Source: Cryptomeria japonica | Taxonomy: Eukaryota; Streptophyta; Pinopsida; Cupressales; Cupressaceae | Length of the DNA: 64,000 nt | Assembly: GCF_030272615.1 (NCBI RefSeq) | Contig: NC_081408.1 | Coordinates: forward strand, 404,171,389 to 404,235,388 | Direction of reading: 5' to 3' | In this document: piece after piece, positions 1 through 10,890 of the stretch | How positions within the stretch are numbered: the first letter of the stretch is position 1 | How the letters are laid out: the number at the start of each line of letters is the position of its first letter | Program-made: the position numbers and the translations under genes | Notes under the pieces: generated by a model | Told to the model about the DNA's origin: nothing | What the model saw: only the letters and a program-made list of their open reading frames with translations | Database searches by the model: none

Positions 1-442
1 TACCCAAGAAAAATGCACCATCACTACTGCTCTTTTTGTCATCAACATCACCCTCCCAATCGGCATCAGTAAAAGCACTCAAAGTAAAATCATCATCTCT
101 AGGATACCACAAACCAAAATCAGTTGTCCCTTTCAAATATCTGAAAATTCTCTTTACATCAATAACATGAGATTCCTTAAGATCAGCTTGAAATCTAGCA
201 ACAAGAAAAACAACATTCATAATATCTGGTCTAGTCTGAGTCAAATACAACAAACCACCAATCATAGATCTATATCTAGCCTGATTTGATTTTGAAGAAT
301 CATCATCTTTTGTCAACTTACATCCAATCACCATAGGTGTACCAACAGGCTTTGCATCATCTAAACCAAACTTCTTCAACAATTCCTTCACATACTTAGA
401 TTGAGATATAAAAATACCTTTATCCAACTGGGTAATTTACAA
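1..442 (-). pseudogene. copia I reverse transcriptase C-terminus and RNase H (partial)
   Basis: Reading the minus strand from about 430 downwards gives the connection region (DKGIF, KELLKKFGLDD), then GGLLYLTQTRPDIMN and an RNase H start with DADWEGDVDD. The first catalytic Asp region is present, but the domain is cut by the window edge, so the rest of the active site cannot be judged. A frame break separates it from the polymerase block that ends at 443. The segment has no ATG and is placed by homology to elements C and D in this window. Confidence 0.85.
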
Positions 443-1189
443 TCACAAAAAGAATTTCATCTCACCTATCATAGACATATCAAAATCATTCTGCATATCA
501 TCAACAAACTTCTTGCATAAAACATCATTTCCACCAAAAATAATATCATCAACAAAGACTTCAACAATTAAGATATTATTATTATAAATCTTGAAGTATA
601 GATCACTCTCAATAGTACCTTTATTGAATTCAAGCTTCATGAAATACTTATCCAATCTGGCATACCAAGCTCTTGGAGCTTTCTTCAATCCATACAATGC
701 TTTCTTCAACCTAGAAACCATATCTTTCTGATTTTTCAATTGAAAATGATCTGGTTGCTCAATGTAGACTTCTTCTTCCAACTCCCCATTATGAAAGGCT
801 GACTTGACATCCATATGATACACTTTAAAATATTTGTAAGCAACATAAGCAAGAAATAATCTAGCAGCTTCAATTCTAGCTACCAGAGCAAAAGTCTCCT
901 CAAAATCAATACCTTCCATCTGAGTATAACCTTTACAAATAAGTCTTTCTTTATTCCTAACAACTTCATCTTTTTCATCCAACTTATTCAAAAACACCCA
1001 TTTAGTTCCAACTACATTCTTATCCTTAGGTCTGGGAACAAGAATCCATGTGTTATTCTTTTCAATCTGATTCAACTCTTCTTCCATAGCTTTAACCCAA
1101 TTTTCATCTTTACATGCTTCAACAACATCTTTAAGTTTAATCTTAGAAATCAAGAAACACTCTTTAGTAACTCTTTTCCTAGTCATCAC
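443..1189 (-). pseudogene. copia I reverse transcriptase
   Basis: This is a 248-codon open stretch with the copia RT signature: [22 protein letters not shown] near residue 85, the [19 protein letters not shown] block (first catalytic Asp), [13 protein letters not shown], and the active-site variant [11 protein letters not shown] near residue 216. The catalytic residues look intact; decay is seen in the joins to neighbouring domains. The domain copies element RNA into cDNA in the cytoplasmic particle. The preceding and following domains lie in other frames, so the polyprotein is broken. Confidence 0.93.
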
Positions 1190-1213
1190 ACCTCTATTAT
1201 TATCACCTATTAT

Positions 1214-2155
1214 CTAATTCTCTGAATGATTTAACCTTACATACTTGGGAGTCTTAGGATTTTCATGATTCTCGGACTCTTGAACTCTTTCTTCTGCACT
1301 TGCTTCTCCTTCATTCTCAGGATTTTCTGGAGCAATCTGAACTTGATTATGGGTCTTCACTTGCTTTCCTTTATCTGCATTGACAATTTGATCATCTGAA
1401 TCATATTTGGAGCATCTGGGCTGATACTCATTTCCTTCATCAACTTTCACATTAGCACTCTCAAAAATCTTCCTCAATCTCTTATTATAACATCGATAGG
1501 CCTTGCTCTTAGTAGAATAACCAAGAAAGATTCCTTCATCACATCTAGCATCAAACTTCTCTAGATGTTCATCTCTTCTGATATCACATTTACTTCCAAA
1601 AATTCTGAAATATCTAACTGTAGCAACATGATCAAACCATAACTCATAAGGACGCTTACCGGTATCACCTTTGATATACACCTAGTTGAAAGTGTATACA
1701 ACAATACTCACAACTTCTCTCCAATAGATATACAAAACATTTCCTTCAATCATCATCATTCTACCAGCTTCCTGAATTTTTCCGTTCTTCCTTTCCACAA
1801 CTCCATTCTACTGAGGGGTCTGTAGAGAAGATAACTATCTCTTCACCTCATGCTCCTCACAAAAAGAATTGAACTCACTAGAAGTAAATTCACCACCTTT
1901 GTGAGATCTCAGACACTTCAGCTTCTGTCCAGTCTCAGTCTCAACCATAGCTTTGAAAATCTTGAACTTCTCCAATGCTTCAATCTCCTCCCTCAAGAAG
2001 GTAACCCACATCATCCTTGAATAGTTATCAATCAACAACATGAAATACCTGTCACCATGCAAGCTTATTACTCTAGAGGGACCACACAAATCAATATGCA
2101 CAAGATCCAATATCCGATTAGAAGTATACTATTTTCTTTTGAAACAAACTCTTGT
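1214..2155 (-). pseudogene. copia I integrase
   Basis: Two pieces lie in different frames. 1835-2110 holds the catalytic core start (LVHIDLCGPSR, YFMLLIDNYSRM) and LRSHKGGEFTS. 1214-1681 holds the integrase C-terminal region (PYELWFDHV, YFRIFGSKC, DEGIFLGYSTKSKAYRCYN) and an acidic linker before RT. In the second piece of the DDE triad the usual Asp (RSD in copia C) reads His (RSH), so a catalytic residue appears lost. The stretch 1682-1834 between the pieces contains stops and a frame change. Confidence 0.88.
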
Positions 2156-2995
2156 CTACTTCCCTAATTGAAATTCCTTACATACCGGATTAAAGGGATT
2201 TATCAACTTAGGCAGATCTCTTACAACTTGAGTGGAACTTATCATAACCATGCAATCATAATTTACATGACACTTCCTTCTATGCCATAACCAAATTTCA
2301 TCAACCTGAACAATCAAACAACTTTTACCACAAGCATTCAAGTGAAAAATATTACCTTTAGTCTTTGTACCTGATGGAATCTCAGTTCCAGAGCTATTCA
2401 AGATCTTACATTTTCTATTCTTGAATTGCAAGTCATATCCCTTATCAACCATATGTCCAACACTCAAAAGATTATGTTTTAGTCCTTCAATATACAAGAC
2501 ATCATCAATGCTATTCTTACCATCAAGAGAAATATAACCTCTACCACAAATTATACTAGCTTTGTCATCTCCAAATCCTACTACACCACCATCATACTTT
2601 TCCATACTCACAAAATTACTCTTATCACCTATCATATGATGGGAGAAACCACTATCAATAAACCATTCATCTTTCTCTTCAACTTTAGCAGCCAAATATT
2701 TCTCCTCAATAATGCAGCTAGTAGAATCAACAGTCACCAGATCATCTTCCTTGATAGCAATAAACACCCACTCATCTCTTGAATTTCCCTTATCAGACTC
2801 ATCACCTGTCACACCTTCATCATAATCAAAATAACACGTCTTCTGATATTTAGGCTTATATGGATTAAATGCCTTCTTAGAAACTCTTTCCGGACACCTT
2901 GAGAAAAAATGTACTATTTTATTGCATGAAAAACATTTAAGAGGAAACTTCCCTTCATAATTACCGACACCTTTAGGCAATCTTCTAGCAATCAT
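2156..2995 (-). pseudogene. copia I nucleocapsid zinc knuckle, protease and pre-integrase
   Basis: This 279-codon open stretch has three parts. A CCHC knuckle has C21, C24, H29 and C34 (CX2CX4HX4C; Val stands where copia C has Gly). The aspartic protease active site is D114-S115-G116 in WFIDSGFSHHM, with Phe where elements C and D have Cys. A GAG-pre-integrase region carries LWHRRKCHVN. The protease would cleave the Gag-Pol polyprotein; the knuckle binds element RNA. It continues in another frame into the integrase core below 2156. Confidence 0.9.
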
Positions 2996-3019
2996 GACTT
3001 CAAGCTCTTCAAGCTCTCT

Positions 3020-3440
3020 TTATTCTTCTTCAAACTCTCTCATCTCCTTCTCATATCTGGATACCCTTGTAGAACATTCTCCTAGATCATATTTCTGCTT
3101 CCTGGATATAGTAGCTTTAAATGCAGATTCAGATTTAGAAAGAGATTTACCAAACTCGCTCAACTTAAAAGCAACAAGCTTTCCAATTAGCATGTCTCTA
3201 GTCACATCTATCATCGTCTGGATCTCCTCAATAGCAACAACTTTGTGCTTGTAAGCAGGAGGCAAGGATCTCACCACATTAGCTACAATCTCAAATTCTT
3301 CCAATGCTCCACCGACACATCTGATGTTCAACACAAGCTCATTCACTTTCTGCATAAAGGAGGTAATGTTCTCATCTTCGCCCATCTTCAACATGTCATA
3401 CTTTCCTTTCAAGCTCTAAAACTTAGCAACTTTCACATGA
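3020..3440 (-). pseudogene. copia I gag (5'-truncated)
   Basis: The frame encodes KGKYDMLKMGEDENITSFMQKVNELVL and a later LPPAYKHKV motif, matching the gag of copia D (44414-45265) and the UBN2-type gag seen in copia C. The N-terminal third is missing, because homology stops around 3440 where block J begins. The reading frame upstream of the Met at 3412 contains a stop, so that Met is not the native start. It ends in a Glu-rich stretch just before the zinc knuckle. Confidence 0.85.
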
Positions 3441-3444
3441 CTAT

Positions 3445-5066
3445 TGTAGACACCTAAAAATGGTCAACGCTTGCGGAATCGTACTTTAACATTGGCGCAT
3501 TGCCTTATTTTAGGTTTTTCCATCGCATTAACATTTCTCCAATGATTCACACTTGGTCTTTATCATTTGCGAGCATCGAGTCATTCTTCTGCATTCTTGG
3601 GAAGTGATGACCCTTGAACTCTTTCTCATATCAACATCTAAGTAGGACCTCACGGTCTAAATCGTGCTTGCGCAACTACATTTGTTTGGTATCTTGGTGG
3701 GCTTAAGGTCTCAATCACGCTTGCATGACACCAAGGAGTAACGCTTAACAAAAATACTTACTAAACACTTTGTATTTAGAGGCCAAAAATCCTTCTAGTT
3801 GCTTGAGAAGGACAAGTTCAAATACTTGGAAGAGATACTAAGTTCGCCATGGGGACTGATGCTTGGCTGCCCTGAGAAGTGAGTGCCGTGGAGGGGAGCC
3901 CGTGGGGTCAAGCATCTATGTATTCTCCTTGAATCCCATAACAAGTCTACCTCTCAAGTATCTAATGTCCTTGCCTACCATAAGAAATGTGTGAATGAGC
4001 ATGATTGTCTTGAGTCTAGGTTAAAATATCTTGTCTTCTTTGCTTGTCAAAAGTTGATTTGTGTCTCATTCCAAAAACAAGACAAATTGATTCAAAACAA
4101 GGTTAAACACAAGAACATTTCATCCAACAAAGTTCAAAACACCTTCAAACATGGTTGTCAAACATTTTTCAAAATCTTGTCTCAACATTCATGTCACTTA
4201 GATTTAGGTGCATCTTAGGTTTGCATTTTGCAAAGTCATTGTCAAGTACCAAGGTTAGGTTTCATCTAGATCATACTCCTTTGCATATCAATAAGGGTCA
4301 TCCTTTTGCATGTGTCCTCTTGCATTAGAGTAATACCATTGTCATACATTCATATTTGCATACCCTAGGTCTCTTTATTAAGTTTAGGTCATTATCATAT
4401 CATATTAGGGTTATTTGCATAGTAATTGTCCCTTTGCATATAGTGTCAAAACTAGGTTTTGTCATACTTGAGTAATCCAAATCTTTGATAAACCCTAAGT
4501 CATTGTTAGGAAGTCTAGACCTTATCAAACCTTTTCTCTTTTTGTCATCAATGTCATTTGGTCAAACCTAGCATTGGCAATATGTCATAATTCATGACAT
4601 AGAAGGTGTCATAACCTTCTTCTTTCCACTCAATTGTGCCATTTTTGAAATCAATTGCCTCTAATATCAATTTCATGCTAATCTTGTCTTTTCTCCAATT
4701 TATCTATAAATTGGATGATTTTCTTCAATCAAGGCCCCTGATCCCCAACTAATCACTTTGTCGAATCAATCACGCTTTGAGTACTCTTGCGCTAATTGTC
4801 AATCTTGCTTTCACATTAGGTTTATGCACTTGAAGGTGAGATCCACAAACAAAAGCTATTTGAAGAAGAAAGAAGGACAATGGAGCCACATGAAGGAGAT
4901 ATTCAGATCTGCATTTGGTTTGCTTACCTTTTAATCTTGAATGTTTTGCTTTCATGTCTTTATTGGATGTAATTAGGATTGATCATTGCATTTGAGCTTT
5001 TGTGATTGAGCTATGACTAATATTGAATAGCTTGTGATGATTTCCGATTTCCTATGCTACATTAAT
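3445..5066 (+). repeat. LTR-like block J
   Basis: It starts TGTAGACACCTAAAAATGG directly after the broken copia I gag. That start matches 17 of 19 bases with block K at 56757. It carries a TATA-like TCTATAAATT (4703) and ends just before a PBS-like TGGTGAACTCGACGTGAAC (5067), as a 5' LTR would. No second copy is in the window, so LTR identity is inferred. I see no convincing gene in it; the longest frames have no family features. Confidence 0.6.
4703..4712 (+). promoter_or_regulatory. TATA-like box in block J
   Basis: TCTATAAATT lies about 360 bases before the PBS-like site, a sensible place for an LTR promoter. Similar TATAAATA boxes occur in blocks K (57283) and L (61725). Confidence 0.45.
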
Positions 5067-5085
5067 TGGTGAACTCGACGTGAAC
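5067..5085 (+). other. candidate primer-binding site of element J
   Basis: TGGTGAACTCGACGTGAAC follows block J. The same word with two changes, TGGTGAACCCAACGTGAAA, follows block L at 62034. Its position after an LTR-like block suggests a tRNA primer-binding site. I cannot name the tRNA with certainty. Confidence 0.45.
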
Positions 5086-5219
5086 TAACCCCCTAATCAT
5101 GCTTTTGAGTGCTTTTGTAGGTCAAAAACCCAAGAAACAGGGTAGTGCAGTGTTTTCTGGAAACTTCTGTGCCTGTGTCAAGAATTCTGCGCCTGTATGG
5201 TGGAATGGTCAAAAATCCA
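5086..5219. other. short remnant of element J internal region
   Basis: These 134 bases lie between the J PBS-like site and element A. They contain two CTGTGCCTGT/CTGCGCCTGT words and no coding potential. The rest of J's interior is not found in the window. Confidence 0.35.
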
Positions 5220-7095
5220 TGACTAGAGCATCATCTACTACGTGGTATGGTGGAATGGTAGAGAAAACCCTTCAAAAAATGCATTATGCCAGGCAAAATG
5301 CATTAATCCCACATTGGCTGGCATGGGAAAATTTATGTATTTAAAAGCAAAGGCCCACATAACCATAGTGTCAAAGCCTTGAAGGCTTTTGACACAAGTG
5401 CAATCTTGACACCTGGATGGACCCCAAGCATGTGTGCGCGAATCCCGAGGTGAGGAGGCTAGCCGGTGACCAGTGGACCCCATGCGTGTGCATGGTTCCC
5501 GAAGCAAATTTTGCAGAGAAATGGCGGGTTAACTGGTGAGCAGGTTCGCAGCAGATGAACGATGTGCGTTGTTTCACGAAGCGAAGATGCACGCCAGTTA
5601 CCCATCACGAAGCAACGAAATGTTAAAGATCATGTAGGTTCGTTGAAGATCTATGGCTGGCGTTGTTTCGCAAAGCGAAGATGCACGCCAGTTACCCTTC
5701 GCGAAATGGCGAAAGGTGATGTGGTAGGTCCGAGTGCCAATCCGGCTGGTGGGTCCGAGTGAGGTGGTGATGACGTGGCATACAAGTGGCTTTCCACAAG
5801 GCGGTGATGTGGCAGACACGTGGCTGATAGATGAGGTGTCGTCCCGAGTGGCGAAAGGTGGATTCATGAGCTAATTGTAGGTCGCCACGTTGCAAGATGC
5901 AGGGCCAAAAATCAGGCAAAAATCAAAATTAAATATATAGTGCAGACTAGAGTGTAAAAATGAAAAATTTAAATGATGGTCTGCATTCAAAGTTTAATTC
6001 GCTCAGAGGGTATTTTTTTCCCGAAGTAGGAAGTAGCATATACCATTGGAAAGCTCTTGAGATGAGGAATCCATTTATTAAGTTTTTTTCAACAAACATA
6101 GGATATTTTGAGAGCAGTTTCCATGGGAAGAAAATGAGACATTCTTGCAGTTGAGGAAAGAGGACACTTGGCATGTGGTGATGCATTCTGGTCTTTTCCC
6201 TCTCCTTTATATTCCCATTTCTTCTCAATTGTAATGGTTCCAGAATTTTGGAGGAAGTGCTCCAGATTTTCATGGTTTCCAATTCTGAGTTTTCTTCAAG
6301 ATTGTATAGGGCAATGTCTATTTTCAAGTAACAGAGTTTTAATTCTTGTTGTAGGTGTTATTTGTTGTAGGTTCTTATGTATGTAAGGCATGCATAAATT
6401 CACACAAAATTGTCTTTGAGATATATATTTCTTTGTTTCAAATTAAATCCTCAAGGAGGCTGAAATTTGTCATCTCGAGGAGATTGTTGTGATTGTTTGC
6501 AGGGATTCTTCAAGGAAGAATTTAAATTCTATAATTAATCATGAATGATGGAGTATATTTTCAAGATCTGATGATTTCGTGAATGAGCTTAGTAATGCAT
6601 TTATGCAAGGCATTAATGTATGAATATTTAATGATGAAAATGGATTTGCAGTAGAAGTTTTCATTTATAGTTTGATGTATGAATCTGTTGCCCTTGGATA
6701 AGGCACTGGTCTTTCAATTCTGGGGATTCTCAGAGATCTTAAATAAAAAAAATCAGAATATCTTTCTTTGTTTTCTGTTTTGTGGAAATATTCCACTATC
6801 TCATGCTTCAACTTAGTTGAGATGTCAATGTAGATCCAGCCCATCTGCAGCAACCTCCTAGTTGTTAAGCCTTGTGAGATCTATCTGCTTTATTGATGTT
6901 GTCATATGTGGGTAAATGAGTCTAATTCAGTGCATCAAAGGGTGTCCCCCCTAGGTCTAGTAGAACCTAAAGTGCAGGAGGATCAATTAGGGTCCTATGT
7001 TATGTTGTCCAAGTCCTGATGTGTTTCATAGGTTGAAATTGGCCATTTCATAGAAGGATTGCAGGTGAACTTGGGTTAACTAGATTTGGTGAACA
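5220..7095 (+). repeat. 5' LTR of element A
   Basis: It matches 12174-14051 along its whole length with scattered substitutions. The left half is GC-rich and contains a 37-bp motif twice (5567 and 5661, 94 bp apart), present at the same places in the 3' LTR. The right half is AT-rich. This copy keeps far more CpG than the other. Open frames inside it are not conserved in the sister LTR as proteins and I leave them out. Confidence 0.92.
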
Positions 7096-7102
7096 ACAAA
7101 AA

Positions 7103-7120
7103 TGATGACTCTACTAGGGA
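7103..7120 (+). other. candidate primer-binding site of element A
   Basis: TGATGACTCTACTAGGGA lies eight bases after the 5' LTR. It resembles the TGGCGACTCCGCTGGGGA type of plant retrotransposon PBS, which I recall from Tat/Ogre-type elements, with several G-to-A changes. The assignment is by resemblance only. Confidence 0.5.
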
Positions 7121-7728
7121 AGTGTTGTAATAACTCATGTTGAATCGAATCCCAAAGTTGTGCTTATCCAATTTGAGGAAAGAGTCATAAAAGTCTTGTA
7201 AATCTGAAAGTATTTTCAAATATGTTGTTATCTGCCTGGTAGTGCTGTGTGAAGTTAGGAATGTCTTCTTTTTGTCATAAGAGTCAATCCCTATCCAAGT
7301 GTTGAAAATATGCTACCCTTTTACCTTTGTGTAAGTCCAGATCTATTCATGTTCTATAAGTGATTTCATAAATTCTCACAGCAATGAGTGGCGACTTTGA
7401 AAGATCTTTGCACCAGTGTGCATTATTGTAAGAAAAAAATTAAAAAGATTTGGTGAAATTGCAACAAAGATTTAGTAGATGCTTGGAGTGTTAAGATTGA
7501 AGGTCCCAGTCAAGGAGAAATAAGAAGAGCAACAACATAATTATTTTACAAGGTATTTCTCAAATTTTTTATGAGACAATTCATGTTCCTTATGAGGTGA
7601 AAAAGTCACCATAGAAAGGGAAAGAAGTTTGTAGTTTACATGCTTCCTATTTGAAAAGTTTCAGTTAAAGCATGGGTGAAGTATTTTGAATAATAGGGAA
7701 GATAGACTCTAGCTGCATTAAAATTTTA

Positions 7729-8367
7729 TTGGTTGAAAATAGTGAATGTATTCAAGCAAGGTTGCAGCTAGTAATGGATTGTTGTAGAAATTTCTCCATT
7801 AAAGGTTATGTGCCATTTTGTTTTGTTGGCATACCTGGTTACCCGAATCAGATTCCAAGTGACATTAGGAAGCATTTACCATTGTTTAATGGGGACCAAT
7901 TACAATCAGCAAGAATGCATGTGCAAAACTTTGTTAATTTAATGAATGACTATGATATTTGTCGTGAGGATATTTGCATGAAGTTGTTTGTGCAAAGCTT
8001 CAAAGGGGATGCCAGGATTTGGTTCTCGTTTTTGCAGGAAGCTTCTATTCCCTCATGGGAAGAATTAGTTGCATCTTTTCTTAAGCAATTTGCTGAGAGA
8101 ATAAACTTTAATGATGCACTAAGGAAGTTGATGGAGATTAGAGTTGAGGAAGGTGAGTTAGTGCCAGCCTTCAATGTCAAATTTTCCAAAGCACTGGCTA
8201 AGATCCCATAAGGGTATAAACTAAATGACGAAGTGTCTTTAGTGATTTATTTGGATGCCTTTGGAAGTAAGATGAGTTACAGGTTGAGGGATAAAGAGCC
8301 AAAGACATTACATTAGGCATTTGTGGCAACCATGGACATAGAGAAAAATTTAAAATATGGCACATAA
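7729..8367 (+). pseudogene. element A gag-like protein
   Basis: An open frame from 7729 to 8211 continues in the same frame past stops at 8209 and 8314 to 8365. It has the plant retrotransposon-gag core: HLPLFNGDQ near residue 50, CMKLFVQSFKGDARIWF near 97, SWEELVASFLKQFAERIN near 119, and FNVKFSKALAKIP near 150. The Met at 7729 follows an in-frame stop, and the upstream sequence looks like leader. The protein would form capsid-like particles. No zinc knuckle follows. The two internal stops fit ordinary decay. Confidence 0.8.
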
Positions 8368-9832
8368 AAGACTTGTATCTGTCAGTGTCTACTGTCATAG
8401 TGTTTATAATGCTGCAACTAAGTGTGAAGTGAGAAGTAATGTTCAGAGTTTTGGTGTTCATACTTGTGCTGGCAATCACGATAATTTAATTCCCTATGAA
8501 AATCAAAGTTATTTGGTGCAAACAATGGTTGATACTCACTTAGATATTGATAATGTCATTTGTGTTGAAGATGAAGTAAGAGTATTTTCAGATTTCACTT
8601 CTTCTAATCATGTGGATGATATTTCTAATGTGAAAGTTGTGCACAAAGTTAATTCAGAAAATTGTAATGGTACACATGATTGCAATGAAAATATAACACA
8701 CATTGATGAACAAATTTTTAAAGAATGCCACATTGAACAACAAAGTGCAATGCAATTCCAAAAGATTGCAGAACTTAGGAAAGCTCTTGAAGTTGTGGAC
8801 AAGAAGGTTCAAATGTTGGAGAGCCTTAGAGTTATTAATGAAGACCTTCTGCAATATGGTGAAGGGGATTCTTCAGAAAAGGACTGTGAACTGAATGCTT
8901 ATACATTTGATGAACAACATGCTGATCTAACATATGGTTTTATGACATAAAATTTAAGTGAACATGCTGGATATTCATCAGATGAAGTAAATGGCAGTGA
9001 TATTCATCTTTATTGTTTGACTGATGACGAGTGTTCTATTGGTGTAAAAGATCAATTGTGGCAAGATAAGTATGACTATCTTGATTTTCAGAATGATGGT
9101 CATAGGATGAAATTTTGTGGTTATGAAACATGGAATGTTGAGGATAGTTCCAGCCTAGTTTCAATTTCTTCTTTGTTTGATGAAGATGATTATGATGATA
9201 GGGTGGATGGTATCTTAAGCAAATTTTCTAATGTTTTATTTGATGTTGATATAGATATGGACCAACCACTTCACTGTCATAATGTTCATAAGGGGATTCT
9301 TCATTTGGTTTCTAACCCTTTGTATGAAGAAATAATTGATCAGCCAGATGTTGTAAATCATGAACCAGTCCATGATACTGATACCGTTCCATGCAATAGT
9401 GACATGTGTTAGGATGAAGATGATTGTAATGGGTTGCTTGCTAGTGTGTTTGGACCCCATTTTGAATTTTTTCATGCGAAGATGAGGGAATGTGCAAAGT
9501 TTACTTCAAATTATATGCTTGAGCTAGAGGTATGTTCATTTTTTCAAGAGTGGGATATTGAAGATGCTGATTTATTGCACTTAGTAGATGATGAAAAGAA
9601 TGGATATTTTTCAATAGTTGATCATGAAACTAAGGTTCAAAATTAGGTTCATGATGAGTATGCATATAATGCTGATTGGAAAAGCATGCTGAAAGATGTG
9701 TGTCACTATAGAAGCATTTCTCTGATGATCAGTGTTTGCTTCAGATTGTTTAGATTATTAAGTGATGAGAATCGGATTTTTGATAAGGGAAAGAGTTGGT
9801 TTCAACTTTGGTGGCTGGAAGCCATTTTATAA
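8357..9832 (+). pseudogene. element A second long ORF, acidic protein of unknown function
   Basis: One frame runs 492 codons from 8357 to a TAA at 9830, broken only by stops at 8948, 9410 and 9644. This is a clear decayed gene. It begins one frame away from gag, overlapping gag's end by a few bases, so it may once have been part of a Gag fusion. The product is acidic and Asp/Glu-rich. It has a likely coiled coil around 8760-8860 (KIAELRKALEVVDKKVQMLES), an Asp cluster at 9180-9205 and a Trp-rich C-terminus. I see no protease, RT, RNase H or integrase motif and do not recognise a family. Confidence 0.7.
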
Positions 9833-10039
9833 ATAAGTTGTATTTTTGTACAGTTGCTTTGCTTTGCTTCAGTTGTGTGGTTTTCAATAAAGTGCCCTGC
9901 TGTTTGGGTGGAATAAGGACCCTTTGTTTTTGAGAAGAGATGAGAAGTATTCCATTTTTTTTGGTGGTCTAATCTATGATAGATTCTGGATTCTTGTGTT
10001 GATCTTGCAATCAACCATCCCCAGTCAGAGCAGCTGTTG

Positions 10040-10890
10040 GGGCTCATTAAATTTAAGTCAAGTTTTGAGGCCCATTTCAAAATTTTGCTCTGCATTTTTC
10101 AGAAAGGCACCTAATCTCGGTTTGAGTGGCCTAGTTTGAAGAAGTATAAAATGGAGCCAGTTGATTGTCAAAGGGTAAGGACTGGGAAATGTGTCCTACA
10201 CCTTTCATTTGGCCTATGAAATGTTTTGCAACTTTCAATTTTCAGTTTGGATTAGTTTATCAGGTACCCATTTCAAAGGGGTGAGCTGAAAGTGCATGTT
10301 AGGTGCAAATGCAGATTTTATTGAGTAGCCTACTTTGAGCTCCTATAAATTTTGCCCTGTTGATCGTCATGGTGAAATTCAAAGTGCACTAAATTCTATG
10401 CATAAAAGTGAGTCCACATGCAAAATTTCAAGTCCCTGTGAATCCATTTGCTCAGTTTGGTAAGCTCAATCCATTTGCAGTTTGTACTGTTTGCATAAGT
10501 CCTTGTTTCAGGAGCTAGTCAAAGCCTCGCTTTGCACATTTGTAAAAGATGCCCCGGTGAATGTCATGTAAGAATGTTTTTTCTGGGCCATTTTTGGTAT
10601 AAAAGAAAAGCTATGCTTCAAATTTCAAGCTCCTGCCTATCCATTTGATCAGTTTTCAAAAGGGTTTCTTGAGCCACCTTATTCAGTGTTCCATATTTTC
10701 ATTGCTACATCAGTTAAAGTGGCTATTTTCATGAGCGCACTATTTGTACCCTATCAACATCCTGGTCGAACTGAGTATTCTAAGTTTTGATCTGTACTTC
10801 TATGCCTCAAATTTGAGGGTCTACGAACATCGTTTGATATTTTTAAGAAAGGCATCATGAGTTCCCTGTGCATTGACTTTATCAGGTTCG
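10040..10890 (+). repeat. degenerate ~200-bp tandem array in element A
   Basis: A block TATAAA-like / CC(A/C)GTTGAT(T/C)GTCA recurs with drift at 10145, 10344, 10541 and 10745 (spacings 199, 197, 204). A second marker, TCAGTTT(G/T) followed by a GAG-CTC word, recurs in step at 10242, 10453 and 10649. About four old units are recognisable by eye. No coding function is visible. 9833-10039 before it and 10891-11479 after it hold no gene I can support. Confidence 0.6.

Larger units (their letters stand above)
1..3444 (-). mobile_element. Ty1/copia element I, truncated at both ends in this window
   Basis: On the minus strand the order is gag, zinc knuckle/protease, integrase, reverse transcriptase, RNase H, which is the Ty1/copia order. 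The RNase H end runs off the window at base 1. The 5' end is lost: homology to the gag of copia D stops near 3440, within the gag N-terminal third, and a new LTR-like sequence starts TGTAGACACC at 3445. It is close enough to copia D (41124-45265) to be the same family. All domains carry stops or frameshifts, so the copy cannot make its own proteins. Confidence 0.93.

Noticed and set aside
3883-4218. 111-codon plus-strand frame in block J
   Set aside because: No family motif, lies inside an LTR-like sequence, and has no support from a second copy.
5196-5257. TATGGTGGAATGGT occurring just outside and just inside the A LTR start, as a target duplication
   Set aside because: The copies are 48 bases apart on the same side of the element, so they cannot be its target-site duplication.
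5238-5867. Several overlapping frames in the GC-rich part of the A LTR
   Set aside because: They overlap each other on both strands and are not conserved as protein between the two LTRs.
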